The notes under the pieces were generated by a model. It did not search any database and was not told where the DNA came from. It saw only the letters and a program-made list of their open reading frames with translations. 64,000 nucleotides of DNA from Rhynchosporium graminicola (lineage: Eukaryota; Ascomycota; Leotiomycetes; Helotiales; Ploettnerulaceae): assembly GCA_900074885.1 (NCBI GenBank), contig FJUW01000037.1:62001-126000 (forward strand), written 5' to 3'. This document shows, piece by piece, positions 39,118-51,256 of the stretch. Position 1 is the stretch's first letter. Each line of letters starts with the position of its first letter. The translations under genes were made by a program, and so were the position numbers.

Positions 39118-42100
39118 TCATGTGTGTCGACCAAGCTCATTGGCGAAGGGTTCAATCTCGAATTCAGAGTCCATCGCAAACATCCCATTCTCCAACCCTC
39201 CCAGTTCGAAAACGAATGCATTCCCCTTGCCACTCCCATTGGTCATCTTAGCAGTGATAGGCCTCTCCTCGTCATCCAACTCCATCACTCTCTCCTTCCT
39301 CCCATTTTCCTTCGAATTTCCATTCACCCATTCACTCCCAGTTTCCACTGCCGCAGTCTGAATCTTCGTCTGATTGGTTACCTGTGCCTCGACCGGGTTA
39401 CTGAGCTCGATTTTTGGTGTAGTGTTGCTCAGAACCTGTTCCAAAATGCCTTGATCACCCAAAGCTGTCATAGGTCGCATTATTTCTTCACTAAGGATAC
39501 TCTCGCCACCATCAGGCCCAAATCCTGGTATACCGGCCGCCATATTCCTGTTGCGTTCGAGGAACTGATCGAGGCGAGTCATTTGTTGTTGCCAGCGCTC
39601 ATTTAGAAGTCTGACGACCTCGTCGACATCATGAGGTGTTAGTTCGGGCTTGTCTGGTTTCGATTGGCCAACACCGAAATTTGTCAGGGTTCGTCGGACG
39701 GAGCTTTTGAGATGGTGGTCGTTCTTTGCGGAAGTTGCGGTACGGCGTGATTCTCGCATGTTGGCGTTCATTCTCTTCATTGTCGTTGATTGATCATCTT
39801 GCAAAAATGGAAGGTAGACGATCTTGTAGTTCTTGGCGAGAGAATTGACCAACGTGGTGAAGCCTTGGAGGTTGATATCGTTGTGCTCGCAATAAATGTT
39901 AGTAAGACCCGTGTCCGATTCAAGAACCGATGAAAGTGTGTTGGCGCCTTCGAGACCCAGGTTTTGGTACATGATACGTAACGTCTTGAGAGTCTTGTTC
40001 TTCTTCAAACCCTGCAAAGCACTGTTGAGTCCTATACCGAAGCGAGTGACTTCTAGATGGGCTTGCTCTCCCGAAATGTCTAGATCTTCCAAAGTCTCGT
40101 TGTCTTCAAACACCAATCTCATGGCTTCGCAAGTGTCTTCTCCTGCATCGTAAGGAAGAGATGCTTTCGAAATATCTAAACATCGAATCGTTTTGTTGGC
40201 CCGTAATGCTTGCAACAACTCTCGAAAGTGGTCTTCCTTTGCGAATTCGATCATCCGTAGGAACAGATGGGTTGGTGCATGGTTTGCTCGGATGGCTTTC
40301 ACGATCTCACTGACGCCCTTCTCAAATCGGTTGGCGCTAACATGCAGCTCGAGCTCACGAATTTCGCCCGGAAATCTGACCATAGAGTGCATCAAAAGGG
40401 CAACATCGTCACCATTCAAAGTGCACTGATCTAGCTTGAGTTTATAAAGATCGTCTGACATCGGGCTTGCAAGGTATGTTGAGATGGACTCAAGTGTTTG
40501 CGCATTTATCTGGTTTCATTAGTCCAAGGACACTTTGGGATGAAAGTGATACGTACAGGAACACCATCCAAGACCAGCTCCTGCAGCTTCCAAGTCATCA
40601 AGATCTCAGGAAGGACCAGTGGCTGATCTCCAGTCGTCCAAGTAGTTCTCGAAAGGTTGAGTTTCCGTAACATCGTAAAACGGCTCATTGAAGCTTGAAA
40701 CTGCTCCAAATTTATCCGTCCGGGATTGTCAGAGAGATTGATATACTCTAGCGTAGCATTTTGTCGATCTAGATGCGTGATGAGCTGCATGATACCTCTA
40801 TCATTCAGACCACAATGAGAGCACTCGATGGCCCTGAGTTTAGCCTGTGATCTTTGCATAGCAGGAACAAGCGAGTCAAGATCCGTCTCTCCCAATTCTA
40901 TTCCATTCAGTATGATCCAATTGACATTCGTGAGCTGGGCTTGGCAAAGAGGCAAGAGCGCGCCAACAACTTCACAACCGGGATCTTTATCAACCTCACG
41001 CCCATCGAAATCGAAGTTGTCCTTCGGCCGCCTCCTGGGTAGACAATTGGTAAAATCCATCCTCCTTAGTTTCCCTGATTTCAAAGCAAGGGCTTGTATC
41101 TCTTGATAGAGGAGCGACTTATCCTTGGGATTGAGACCAAAGTACTTCTCAATCGAGATTCCACCTCGAGTCGAACATGCTGCGTGTTCTATGCCACTTC
41201 CATCAATTGTACTGTGTAAAGCGTGTAGGTCGATATCTCGGAAAGATATAGATCGAAATTTTTCATTGCATCGCAAAGCCCGCATAACAGCCAGCAACTC
41301 CGCCAACGTATACTTGTTGCTGTACTTAGGGGGCCAAAGCCAAAATTCTGGTGCATCCTCTGCCTCCCAATCAACGGCATATTGAACATTTCCGGGGCTG
41401 GTATTGTAAGCTAGGCAATATGCTGCAAGAGTCCTGTCAAAGCAGTCAAGCTCGTCTTCATCAAGTGCGAGTCCTGTTTCGCAAGTGTCGACTATTCGCC
41501 TGGGTCCGGAGTAATTGAAGTTGTGGTCGTCCCAAAGTGGTTTTAGGTGCCGCCAAGCTCGCAGAAGTGCAAAAGCAACGTCCGGACTGGCGGAAGCTGC
41601 CAATTCGAGGGTTTCTGCTGCCCGGCATGGCTGCCGAAATGCCAATTCAAACCTGTCATCGTCATATGTGACTCGAAGGTCTACTAATGACACAATTCCC
41701 CACGAGCATCGACCAATTTTGGTATTTGAAATACGAGCTGACGGTGCGCTGAAGTCAGGTAGTGGCACCAGATGTGCCTTGTTGATGCCAACTACTAGAT
41801 AGAAAACCGAGGAACCCATCTTCTGCAAGTCGTCCGCCGAACGTCCAGCTTTCGTGGTTGTCCGACGAGCGACTCGAAATATCTGGAAATGGTCGGCGTC
41901 ATAATCCTCTACGCTGTCTACAGCTGCAACGAGATACCGCACGATTTTCTCTGGAAAGGGTTCTGTCATGAGTAGTCTTGCTTTCTGGGCGGCTCCTCGG
42001 ATAGAAGAGTGCCAAAGATCGGCATCTTTTGGATCATGAAGCATAAGCTGAATAGATCCAACACCATATGAATCCTCATCCAAATACACAACTTCTGTTG

Positions 42101-42845
42101 TGAAGAAGGGCCGACCATCCTCGAGCCGGTGAACTGTAACAATGTGCCTGAGTGGTATCTGATTTTCATGCTCAGCTGAAGTGTGAGAGTGATTCGATTG
42201 CACTTCTTGCAAAGATCCAATGGAGGTTGTGGACGGGTGCCGCGTTGTACTGTTCCTTCCATATGGCTTTGGAATCGAGGAGAATACCTCAGATGCCCTA
42301 GCCTGGCTCTTGAAGCGAAGCAAATGAGTATCCGTCAAGACCAAATATTCCTTCTTCTTCCTGAACATGCCACTGGTGGTTTGGATTTCCCCATGATACA
42401 GTACCGTCCTGCTACTTGTTTTTCCAACATGCAGATGCATACTCTCTAGTTCTGGAGATTCCGGCGTCCCGGTATGCTGGCTGTACGCATCTTCCTCCTC
42501 CACATGCGTGAGAGATTTCCTTCCTAATGATCCAAAAATCGAGGACGGTCGGCTCTTCTGTAGGGTTTTTGGTCGCAGCTTGGCAGAATCGAGTTTGTCG
42601 CTACTCTTCACAAGAGTTATTGATCCATCTTGCGACGGCTCAGGACTTGAGCCTGGACCTAATCCAAGCAGTGAAGCCCGTTTGCCCACTTTCTTCTTGT
42701 CCTTCTTCCCGCCATTTTGGAGACTATCGCTAGAGAAGACATCGGTGTTGATTTGCGTGAGACCGGTCAGAGAGCCTCGCGAAAAGAGGTTCATGCTCTT
42801 CCGCCTGTCCTTACTACCCCCATTCTCCTTCACCGCAGGCGCCAT
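39118..42845 (-). CDS. PH-domain leucine-rich-repeat protein
   Basis: A large (1,226-residue) putative scaffold protein. Two exons on the minus strand: 42845-40557 and 40509-39118, joined by a 47-bp intron (GTACGT...CCAG) that falls inside the LRR region and restores one frame. Order of parts: a basic Ser/Lys-rich N-terminus to about residue 125; a PH-like domain at about 130-295 (LYHGEIQTTSGMFRKKKEYL, ending near DLWHSSIRGAAQKARLL); a conserved linker region at about 300-470; an LRR array from about 500 to 1000 with repeats such as LEYINLSDNPGRINLEQF, LRKLNLSRTTW and RCLDISKASLP; and a polar C-terminal region of about 200 residues. PH plus long LRR resembles the layout of CARMIL-type actin regulators, but I see no assignable capping-protein motif, so this is layout similarity only. 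Likely cytosolic and membrane-associated. The start ATG opens an uninterrupted coding frame; upstream minus-strand sequence is leader-like. Confidence 0.85.
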
Positions 42846-44897
42846 CGCATCCCTCTCGAGTCAACGTATGTCTGCAAGTTGTATCTGGGTGCCAGAAGCT
42901 TCAAATTCGTGGGGAGGACATCGGTGGGCAATTCCTGAGGGAGCTGGGGTTTGAACAAAATCTGCCATGTGTCAGCGATAGAATTTCGAAAAGTTCTAGA
43001 GGGTGAAGGCGTACTCGGATTGAAAATTTCAGGGAACCTCAGGCTGAGAGGGTTGCATGTGCGAAGTGATTGATTGTGTTTGTGTCTATGCTCGAATTGG
43101 GCGGGTTGGGATACCACAGATGCTGAGGGGAGGAATTCACGGACAGCCAAGTTCAGATCTTGTGATCTCTGATGGAACGAGACAAGTACAGAAGAAATAC
43201 AAAGGATCGGACCGGATAGACTAGCAAGCAAAGCCTGACACCTGCCGTGCGATTAATTGGCTGATCTAAACTTGATGTGATGTCGCTAGCTAGGTAGTTG
43301 GCATGTTATGGTCTGGTGTCTGAGCCTGGCAGCAAGCATGGGCAGTTGTGATGGACAGGACTAACGCAGGGGATTGTCCGGGCTGCGCTGCTGAGCTGAG
43401 GAAGAGGGTGGTAGATAGAGTTGCGGAAGTACGGAATGAAGAGGAAATGAAGTTATTCACGAAACACCAAACACGAAACACATGAGCGGAGATTTATATA
43501 AACTGGGTATTGAAAAATTATCCTATTCGTCCCATCCTTTTGCTACTGCCCTGCCCTGCTTCGTCTTGCCCTGTCACCACTTGTTAGATCTTGGGGATTT
43601 TACACAAAGCGCACCATGCAAGGATTGTTAGTGGGGGTGTGTCTTACTCAAGTACCAAGTTGCGTTGCCAAGGAGGGTGAGGCACAGCTGGGGAAGGTCT
43701 GCAGAAATGGAAGGAAGATGCAATTGTTTCTATTCTAATCAGTTCATTGGCTATGAAGATTGTGGTCTTGATGCTGCTGTTACTTACTGGTGGTATTTAT
43801 ATGCAGTGGTCTGATATGACTGAGCTCAATCGACAAGCATTCCTCGAATACGAGTTCAACTTCCAAATAGCCTCAGAAACGCCCGAAGTTGGACATTCTT
43901 CCAGGGTCATTCTCGTATCACACCTGTCATGTGAAGAGACGACCGGCTCCCTCCCATCCCTTCCCACCTTGAGCGCTTGGAGCTTGGAGCTTGGAGCTCT
44001 AAGTGATCCGATGCCTCTTCCTGCGTTCCCTAAGCTCTGACTACCAAGTGTTTTTGTTTTTGTTTCTGTAGCGGTTCGGTCATTCATCTCTTGGTTGATC
44101 TAATGTTTCGAAACACGATCTCACAGCACTTGCAGATTCAGATGTCGTGTCCACTTTCCACGACTTCCAAGTTCCAGTCTACGAGGGGGACACTCTTCAC
44201 TAGCCTAGAGATCCCCTATTACTTGTATACGCCTTGATGGACCTTCGTATAACCTTGTTTTGATATCCCAAATATACATGAAACTCAATCCACCAGGTCG
44301 AAAATGTTATTTTGTTTGAACTCTGAATCTATTCTCGGATGTAGAATCTACTTACTCTCCGGTTCCTATCACATGTAAAGTGAGATTTCGGCGTTCGATG
44401 TCAGCCATGCAATCGAGCAGGCTTGGGCAATCACTTGTTTCAGAACTATCGGTCTGAAGATCCAACAAGACGGCAGCTAGCAAATGCGTTACTGTACTAT
44501 GATACACAGCAGAATGAATACACTCAGAGTCATCGCCGCACTGGGTAAAAGCAGGACATCCAAGGCTTTACACAGCTCTTCATTCATCAAATCAGAATTT
44601 TAATTGCTCGTGTCCGCTGACGTCTTAGAGAAGTCTCTATGATCCGAACATCACATGTCCCTAGACTTCATGACGGGGGTTTTCTATATCATAGTAATTG
44701 TACAGTGTTTCTTGTAGCCCCCTGTCCATCTCTTAGACTCAGGTTACATAAGATCGTTGTTACATGGGAAATGCTTCACAATTGGGTCGTGCCGATCTGC
44801 GACCATGAGACATCCAGTCTGCTTCGATTCCTGTGTTGAGTCTCACGCTTCATATCGAGCTGAATCGGTATACTGGGATGGCTTTGATTTCCCGCAA
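42846..44897. other. Intergenic: PH-LRR upstream region and HTD2 3' flank
   Basis: No gene is supported. The minus-strand frame running into the PH-LRR start (42830-43231) is in another frame and looks like leader. A small plus-strand frame at 43753-44040 begins with a signal-peptide-like stretch but has poor coding character; see the rejected list. Confidence 0.45.
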
Positions 44898-46258
44898 TCA
44901 CGCATCCACCTTATCTTTCTCAGCTCCTCCTCGGTGGTCGGGTGCACCGCTCGGGCCCGAAACCTTTCGGGTAGTACTCGAAGCCTTCCCAGCTTCCTTG
45001 GGGTCGCTCAGCACCACATTCCCAGCAGTAGCAGTCCCTTTGACTGCATATCCTCCCTCCTTTCCCTCAACCCAAACATCGAACCTATCCTGCTTTGTTG
45101 GGTCCTTTCTAACACAGATCCTCATCTCCTCGTCAACATAGAGTGGTGCCAGATTCCTGTAATCAAACTGCAAGACCATCTTCCCTTCCTCAATTTGGGA
45201 CCTCAATACCGAGAGCATGAGTACAAGCGTCAAGGGGCCATGAACGAGGAGGTTTCGGTATCCTTCCACCTCTCGTGTGTATTGTGGATCAAGATGTATG
45301 CGGTGTGCGTTGAAAGAGAGGGCTGAGAACCGGAAGAGCAGCGCGGCGTTGGGTGTGAGTGAGACGCTGAAGTCGGGAGTATGAGTAGCTGTTTGCTCAT
45401 ATTAGCAATACTTTATAGTGGCAATGGCCTGTACTTACGTTTAACAATCTTGGCCGTCTTCAGCAAATCTTCCTTTGCTTCCTCTTTCGATTTTTCTCTC
45501 ATGAAAACCAAGTTCCGCGTCTCTATGGCGGCTAACGGGAATATGTCTTCATTCTTGTACTTCAGAGCCAATAGAGTCTCGGCCATCTTATTACCAGACG
45601 CGGCACGTTTTTTTAAACTCTTCTCAGCTAGGGACGATCGACACGTCGCCAGCTGTCTTTCAACAGTCACAAACACGTTTTCTTGACCCTTGATTCCCTT
45701 AACATTCACGTCTGAAATGGTTTCCTGGCAGGTCGCCATCTGATCCATCCGCATGTGGTGTTTCTCTATCGGGTTGAAGCGGAGGGACCCGCCTGCCCAT
45801 AGACGTCGAAGGAACGGAGCTCCCGGCGAATGTAGGGTGTCGGTGCCATCTGGCAGAAGGCCGCTGTCCAGGACTGAAGGGGGAAAGTAGGCTAAATGAT
45901 AACCCTGAGGTATAGCTCTTTGAACTGGAGTCTTCGGGGTGCCGGCTTGCAATTCATTTAATTTCGAATCTGGGTCCAGGTAGTCGGTAATGGATGCGAG
46001 GCATGATGGTGGCAAGAAGTCTGCGAGGGAAACTTTTAGGAGATCTTGAGGAGTCTCCGAGAGTCTTTCGAGTGTCGTCGTCGAAGGGCGGGACGTGAGC
46101 TCTGCATGGAGAGTTTGTTGATGAGAGGACGTTTCCACTGGAGGACCTGCTTCCGAGGATGAGTAACGGACTGCTGCACGTTGATAATGGAGACTGTTTA
46201 CAGGTTGCAATGCTCCAGTACAAATGCGCCGGATAGCGAAAAGTGTGGTTGGTATCAT
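44898..46258 (-). CDS. HTD2: Mitochondrial 3-hydroxyacyl-thioester dehydratase, HTD2-like
   Basis: Expected to dehydrate 3-hydroxyacyl-ACP in mitochondrial type II fatty-acid synthesis, the pathway that supplies lipoate precursors. Two exons on the minus strand: 46258-45439 and 45388-44898, joined by a 50-bp intron, giving 436 residues. The first about 35 residues are Arg-rich without acidic residues (MIPTTLFAIRRICTGALQPV), as expected for a mitochondrial presequence. A degenerate N-terminal hot-dog half contains WAGGSLRFNPI. The C-terminal half has the catalytic hot-dog signature LSFNAHRIHLD at about residues 297-307, followed by YTREVEGYRNLLVHGP. At 436 residues it is longer than yeast Htd2 because of a long N-terminus and a charged tail. 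Its start lies only 236 bp downstream of the PHA2 stop on the same strand. Related annotations for this family include mesaconyl-C4-CoA hydratase-like; mitochondrial HTD2 is favoured by the presequence. Confidence 0.82.
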
Positions 46259-46494
46259 CTTGCATTATTCTTGGTGATGCCCCCAGAAAAGGGAAGGACA
46301 TCAAGAGCTATCCCAAATAGGCTAGATCACGGCTCGGGACTCAAGGACCGTACTACTGTAGTTCAGACCGACCTTAGCTTATCGATAAGGTACAGCTGCC
46401 ACAGAGGCTCCTGACTTTCTAAAACGAATTTTGACAGCTTCTCCAGGAGTTGCTGAACATATTCAGCCTCCTTAAGATCCTTTATCTTTCATAT
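46259..46494. other. Short spacer between PHA2 stop and HTD2 start
   Basis: 236 bp must contain both the PHA2 3' UTR and terminator and the HTD2 promoter and leader. It is the tightest same-strand spacing in the window. No distinct element was identified. Confidence 0.6.
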
Positions 46495-47599
46495 CTATCT
46501 TGTTAATTTATCATCCCAGCTACCCAACCACCTCCAGCTCTGGACATAGTTCTCCAAAGCTTCCAAAGTCTTCCCCACCATGCCAGTTGGATCATGCAAC
46601 TTGCTGCCCTCAAACTCGACAAAGAATATGTACTGAAATGGAACCACCTTCGTCGGCCTGCTGTTGATGCTGGTAAGGTTGATGTTGTAAATCTGGAAGC
46701 ATTGGAGTACCGATGCAAGAGCCCCTGGTGTACTATGGTCGACCTTGAATGAGATCAGGGATTTAGTCTTGTCTGCTGCTCCAGCTTTCTCATCAACTCC
46801 TTTGATAATAATCAGAAATCTAGTAGTGTTGTCCTCGCGGTCCTCGATTCCTTTCGCTAGCACATCAATGCCATGGACATCAGCGGCCAAAATACTCGCG
46901 ATGGCTGCACTTGTACCCGTTGTGTCCTCCTTTACCATTTCGGCCGCCCTGCTCGTGGAACTGACATCAATCCGCTCAACACCCTTGAGGTAGACACTTA
47001 AGAACGCTTCGCACTGTCCAAAGGCTTGGGGATGGCTCAAAAGTCGCTTGACATGCTTGAGGCTGTGTATAGGGGAAACTCGTGGCTTGAGAGGCATCGG
47101 GCTCGATATAGTAGGAGTGCAAGCGCCAGACATTTCGGGAGAATCGCTAGCTGAACCTTTCTTGCCTAATAGACAGTGACTCACGTCGAGGTAGGCTTCC
47201 CCGCAAACAGTGACATCTGCGAAACGGCCATGTCGGTCGGCAAGAAGCTCGAAGGTGTAAACGACTGCTCCGTTGGTAGAGTTCTCGAACGGAACAACGC
47301 CTAGGGCAGCTTCGCCAGACTGTACGGCTTCGAAAATGTCTACATCACACAGTCAGATAGCTCAGTAGTACTAACGCATTTTTGGTACCTGTAATGGTGG
47401 CTGCGGGTTGGTAGTCGTATCGATCTGGTTCGAAAGCACCAAGTGCTGCCTGAGCAATATCGAAATCTGTCAGCCCAATGGACCATGGGGGGCGTTCGGA
47501 ATGCGAAAGAGTATGTACCTGATGAGAATATGAAGAAACGGGGCCAAGGAAAGAAACAATAGGCACGTGGTCATCGTGCTTGTCGTTGCGTGAGGCCAT
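46495..47599 (-). CDS. PHA2: Prephenate dehydratase (phenylalanine biosynthesis)
   Basis: Converts prephenate to phenylpyruvate, the step before phenylalanine, in the cytosol. Three exons on the minus strand: 47599-47519, 47449-47389 and 47339-46495, giving 328 residues. The PDT domain opens with VSFLGPVSSYSHQ, joined by the first splice to AALGAF. It continues with GVVPFENSTNGAVVYTFELL and the catalytic TRF motif in DNTTRFLII. A C-terminal ACT domain follows (SLISFKVDHSTPGALASVLQ) with the phenylalanine-binding regions GAL and NSRP. The usual ESRP is NSRP here, a small deviation in the allosteric loop. The middle contains an insert of about 25 residues rich in Ser/Pro (GKKGSASDSPEMSGA). Both splices fall in conserved motifs, so the model is firm. 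It is tandem with HTD2. Confidence 0.93.
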
Positions 47600-48484
47600 G
47601 GCGGTAGAGTGTTGAGCAGGGCAAAGTTTAGGTAAGTGTAGATTACTTTTGTCGCGACATCAAATATATACAAGTAATTCAGGCCTCAATAACTGCTGAT
47701 GTTGCTGAATCCTTCCATCTGATTTCGGCTCGGCTATCGTTTGCTATTGTGAGAACAACGAGCAATTGTGATTCACATGGCAGAAGACAGCTTCACCTCC
47801 GATATAATTTTGAGCCCCGCGCTACTGTACGTCGGAACCTTGCCCCTCCATCCAAACCCGCCATTGAATTTGTGGATTGACACTTAAGGCATAAGATTGA
47901 TTACATGATTAGCGTAGTACCAGGTAGAATGGCAACACACAAGAGCCACTTGGTCTGTCGTAGTGAAATGGATTGGCTCTTGACATTTCTTTTCACTACC
48001 CGAACGATCATGTTCGCTTAGTCAAGGAGCGCAGCCCAGATCTGGGTAGATTTTGTTCTAAATCAGTTTTAATTGCTTCTAATGGGCTCGATACATCAGG
48101 CGTTGATGGAATACCCTGTACCGACAAGCAAATCTCAAAGTTGTAGTCCCCAATAATAAGCAATCTATCTCGCGATCCTCCACACGACCTATCGGCAATA
48201 TCAGGGTTTCATATCTGAACAGTGCGCTCATCCTGTGTTTATCAGTTTAGCAAGCCTACCGAAGACCCTGATTGGGAGCTCATACCTCTGAACTTCGTGT
48301 GATCAACTCAAGTAATCGCCGTCACAGATCGAAGTGGGCTGGGTCTAGACACAGCACTTCTCTGTCGAGGCCCGACCGGGGTCGGCTGCTTTCGGATCTG
48401 CTGCACGGCACTTGGGCGAGGTGACAGATTCTGACTTGACGGGACAAGAGTTGGTTCCTCGCCCAATGCGAGGGCATCAGATTG
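47600..48484. other. Intergenic between eRF1 and PHA2
   Basis: 885 bp that should hold the eRF1 3' UTR and the PHA2 promoter. No further gene is supported. Confidence 0.5.
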
Positions 48485-49898
48485 TCAATCGTCGTAGTAA
48501 TCATCTTCATCGTCCACTTCAGCCAACTGCTCAAAGTTGACCTTGTATCGGAGCAGACCACCAATTCCACCAAAGCCCTTGACGAACTGGTTGCCTTCAC
48601 TGGAACGATCGGAAACGAACTCCAGGGTGGCCCCAAAGTCTTTGTACTTCTCGGCGATCCATTCGAGGAATGATTCTTGCGAGACAACTTCCATTTCCTG
48701 TCCAGTCTCCCTGTCCATAAATTGATCTCGGTTGGCAGCCTCTTGTTGTTTTGTTGTGTGGAGAATGGTCAAAGCTCCGTTGACATCCTTTAGAGTCCAT
48801 CGGTTGATTTCGAGATTCTCAAAGACGATAAGGATCTCAACAGCTCCAAGCTCCAAAGCCTTCAGTGTGTCCTCGACACCGTAGCAGATACGGCCTGAAT
48901 CCTGACTGATCTCTTCAAAGTACTTTCCAATGAGCTTCTTCTCCTGGATAAACTTTACATTGCTGAGAGTCTCGGCTGATAGCTCAATGGCCTGGTTGAA
49001 CCCGTTCTCTCCACCATAAGAAACATCCACGACTTTGATAACCTTCGTCACAAGACGGTTGTCGAACAAATCGGACTGGTTCAGGTCGTTCTTGAAATCA
49101 GCTGAACCAGCCAGAATAATACCTGCGACGTTGACTTTGTCGGCAGTGATGAAATTTTGAACGGCCAATTCAGCAACTTTACGCACGTAGTTGTGACGTT
49201 TCTCTTCTCTGAGACGGGCGAAACGAAGAGCAGATTGTCCACCACGTCCGTGCTTCTTTGGTAAATCGACAGAGAACTTGTGAATAACGTCGCGGGTGTT
49301 ACCGCTGAGAGTTCCGAAAAGCGCTCCGTTACCATCCATGATAATGAATCCGAATTTCTGGTCCGACTCAAGGAGTTCAGCGAGAGCTTCGGTGTGGAAC
49401 TTGTTGTCGCAAAGGTATAGGGAAGTATTGATAGGCTTGAACGGCTCGAAATCGATGTTGACCCTTCTCTCCTTGCCCTCGGATGTCAGGATTTCACCAC
49501 AATAGACAACCAGTCCATTCGGGGGCACCTTGTTGTACAGCTTCAGTCTCTGCTGGGTAGAAGTAATAGCAGATAGGACGGATTGCCGATTTACTCGGGA
49601 TTTGATGTTGGACGCAGTTCCCTATGCATACGTTAGCACAAAGGGCCTCGGTAGGTAAGTGGGGGATACATCATACGTATTCTTCAGCCAACATCTTCGC
49701 CGCTCGAGAAACCTGGTCCTTTGGCGCTGACGCTCATATTAGGAGTGGTCTCTAGATCCCAGAGTTGCGAGACTCACGAATAATGAGGGAAATCATGGAA
49801 GTTCCATTTCCTCTAGCAGCTTCCAATCGTTTAATAAGTTTCTTCACCTTCCAGATTTCGATATTCTTCTCGGCTTCATTTGCTTGGGCGTCACTCAT
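48485..49898 (-). CDS. SUP45: Eukaryotic peptide chain release factor subunit 1 (eRF1)
   Basis: Recognises all three stop codons in the ribosomal A site and triggers peptide release together with eRF3. Three exons on the minus strand: 49898-49778, 49726-49677 and 49621-48485, giving 435 residues, the normal length. Decoding motifs are TASNIKS (NIKS at residues 62-65) and YLCDNKF (126-132). The catalytic GGQ is at residues 184-186 within [20 protein letters not shown]. The C-terminal domain ends with the acidic DDEDDYYDD that contacts eRF3. The second exon is only 50 bp, with introns of 51 and 55 bp around it. The start ATG gives the expected N-terminus [20 protein letters not shown]. No unusual substitutions were seen in the stop-decoding motifs, so standard decoding is expected. 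Confidence 0.97.
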
Positions 49899-51256
49899 CG
49901 TGGCGGTAAGTGGCGCAGGAAGCGCTTGATATTTCGAGAGGTCTTAGGAAACAGGAGCTTGACGCTGCAGTGCACAGAATCAAGATCAATCTTTGCGGTG
50001 TTGCGGGAGTGACGTGGATTGTGGGCGGAGAGCAGGCGATACTTAGTGTCTTTCGAAACCAATCCAAAGAGGCACGTGCACTGGAAATGGCTTGGCTTGA
50101 GCCTGGTGATTTAAACTGCTTTGGGTCTAGCCAGGTTTCTTACACATTAATTCCATTATCGAACGTGGATACCTACCTACCTTATGACGAAGGACATTGG
50201 ACTATGCCCCAGTGGATGGCCTGAAAGTCATTGTGAGCAACTATAGATCATGTTCCCTTTGAACTGACAATGTCACTGTTGCTAAGACGAGTCACTTCTG
50301 GTAATGTTGCTCCTGCTGTCTATCGTCCACTGAATGTATAACAATCACCTTGATACTACCATGGCGGACTCTTGTCTGTTGAAATTATTTATCTCTGGCT
50401 GACTTCTGGCGGATTTCGCGTACCTCACATCGGATGACATGCCATTCAACCATACTACAGCAAAGGGGCCTATTGTCACGGCCACTAGCTACTGTATACA
50501 CATCAGGGGGTATTTTCACAGGTAGTCTTTTGATGCAGTGATGGCTTATCATGTTTCCTTTCTACATCCTTTGATCAAAGCACTTCCGGGCCAGATTGGT
50601 TGATACTTTCTGGGAAATACATCTTTGCTCGCAAATCTTCATCCATCTTCTTTCTACTTACCTTCTTATGAGCTGGTCTTGATTCAGCTGGGGTGAAACA
50701 TACAGTTACGGAACTTCTGATGGGGAGCCCAGACCTTACCATCATTTCATTCAAAATTTCCTATCCGATACATCTAATAGAGCACCTTACCAACCGGAAA
50801 AGACATCATTATGTTGATCTTTGTAATCGAAATTTGCTCGATGTTGCTTTGGGTATTCTCACTAGGAAGACTCCGACCGGCAACACTTCGTCATTACTTC
50901 GTCATTCCCGGCGCCAAGTTCGTTTGGCGTGATGAGCCAGCGTGGTAGGTCCCGTTCTCTCTGCCCAGGTGGTTTTCACTTTGATAGCCAAACTCGTGGA
51001 GGATTACCGGCTATTAGATGGATGCTGCTCATTTCATAACATGAATCGGATCCTGTTAATGCATGCCCGAGGTATCTCCATAAGTCTCAACTACCTCACT
51101 ACTCTCTTGGCTACTCCACGATGAAGAACGTCTTAATAGCGCCCTGCTGGCCGAGTCCGGAATTTAAGGCATTTTATAAGACCTTGAGGGTATGCCGATT
51201 CTGCTGCTTTTGGTAGCAGATATTCTCTCTGAAATCTTTCCGATTGAGTGAGCGTG
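49899..51256. other. Divergent promoter region between eRF1 and the lactonase gene
   Basis: 1.36 kb between divergent starts. No gene is supported; a plus-strand frame at 49910-50224 lacks features. It must carry promoters for both genes. Confidence 0.5.

Noticed and set aside
42830..43231. Minus-strand frame at the PH-LRR start, as an alternative N-terminus
   Set aside because: It is in a different frame from the PH-LRR ORF and no GT-AG pair was needed or evident to join them; leader sequence is more likely.
43753..44040. Plus-strand 95-codon frame beginning MKIVVLMLLLLTGG, signal-peptide-like, as a small secreted protein
   Set aside because: The rest lacks cysteines in pairs and has poor codon preference. 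It contains a CTTGGAG-type short repeat and no splice-supported extension; the hydrophobic start could be chance.
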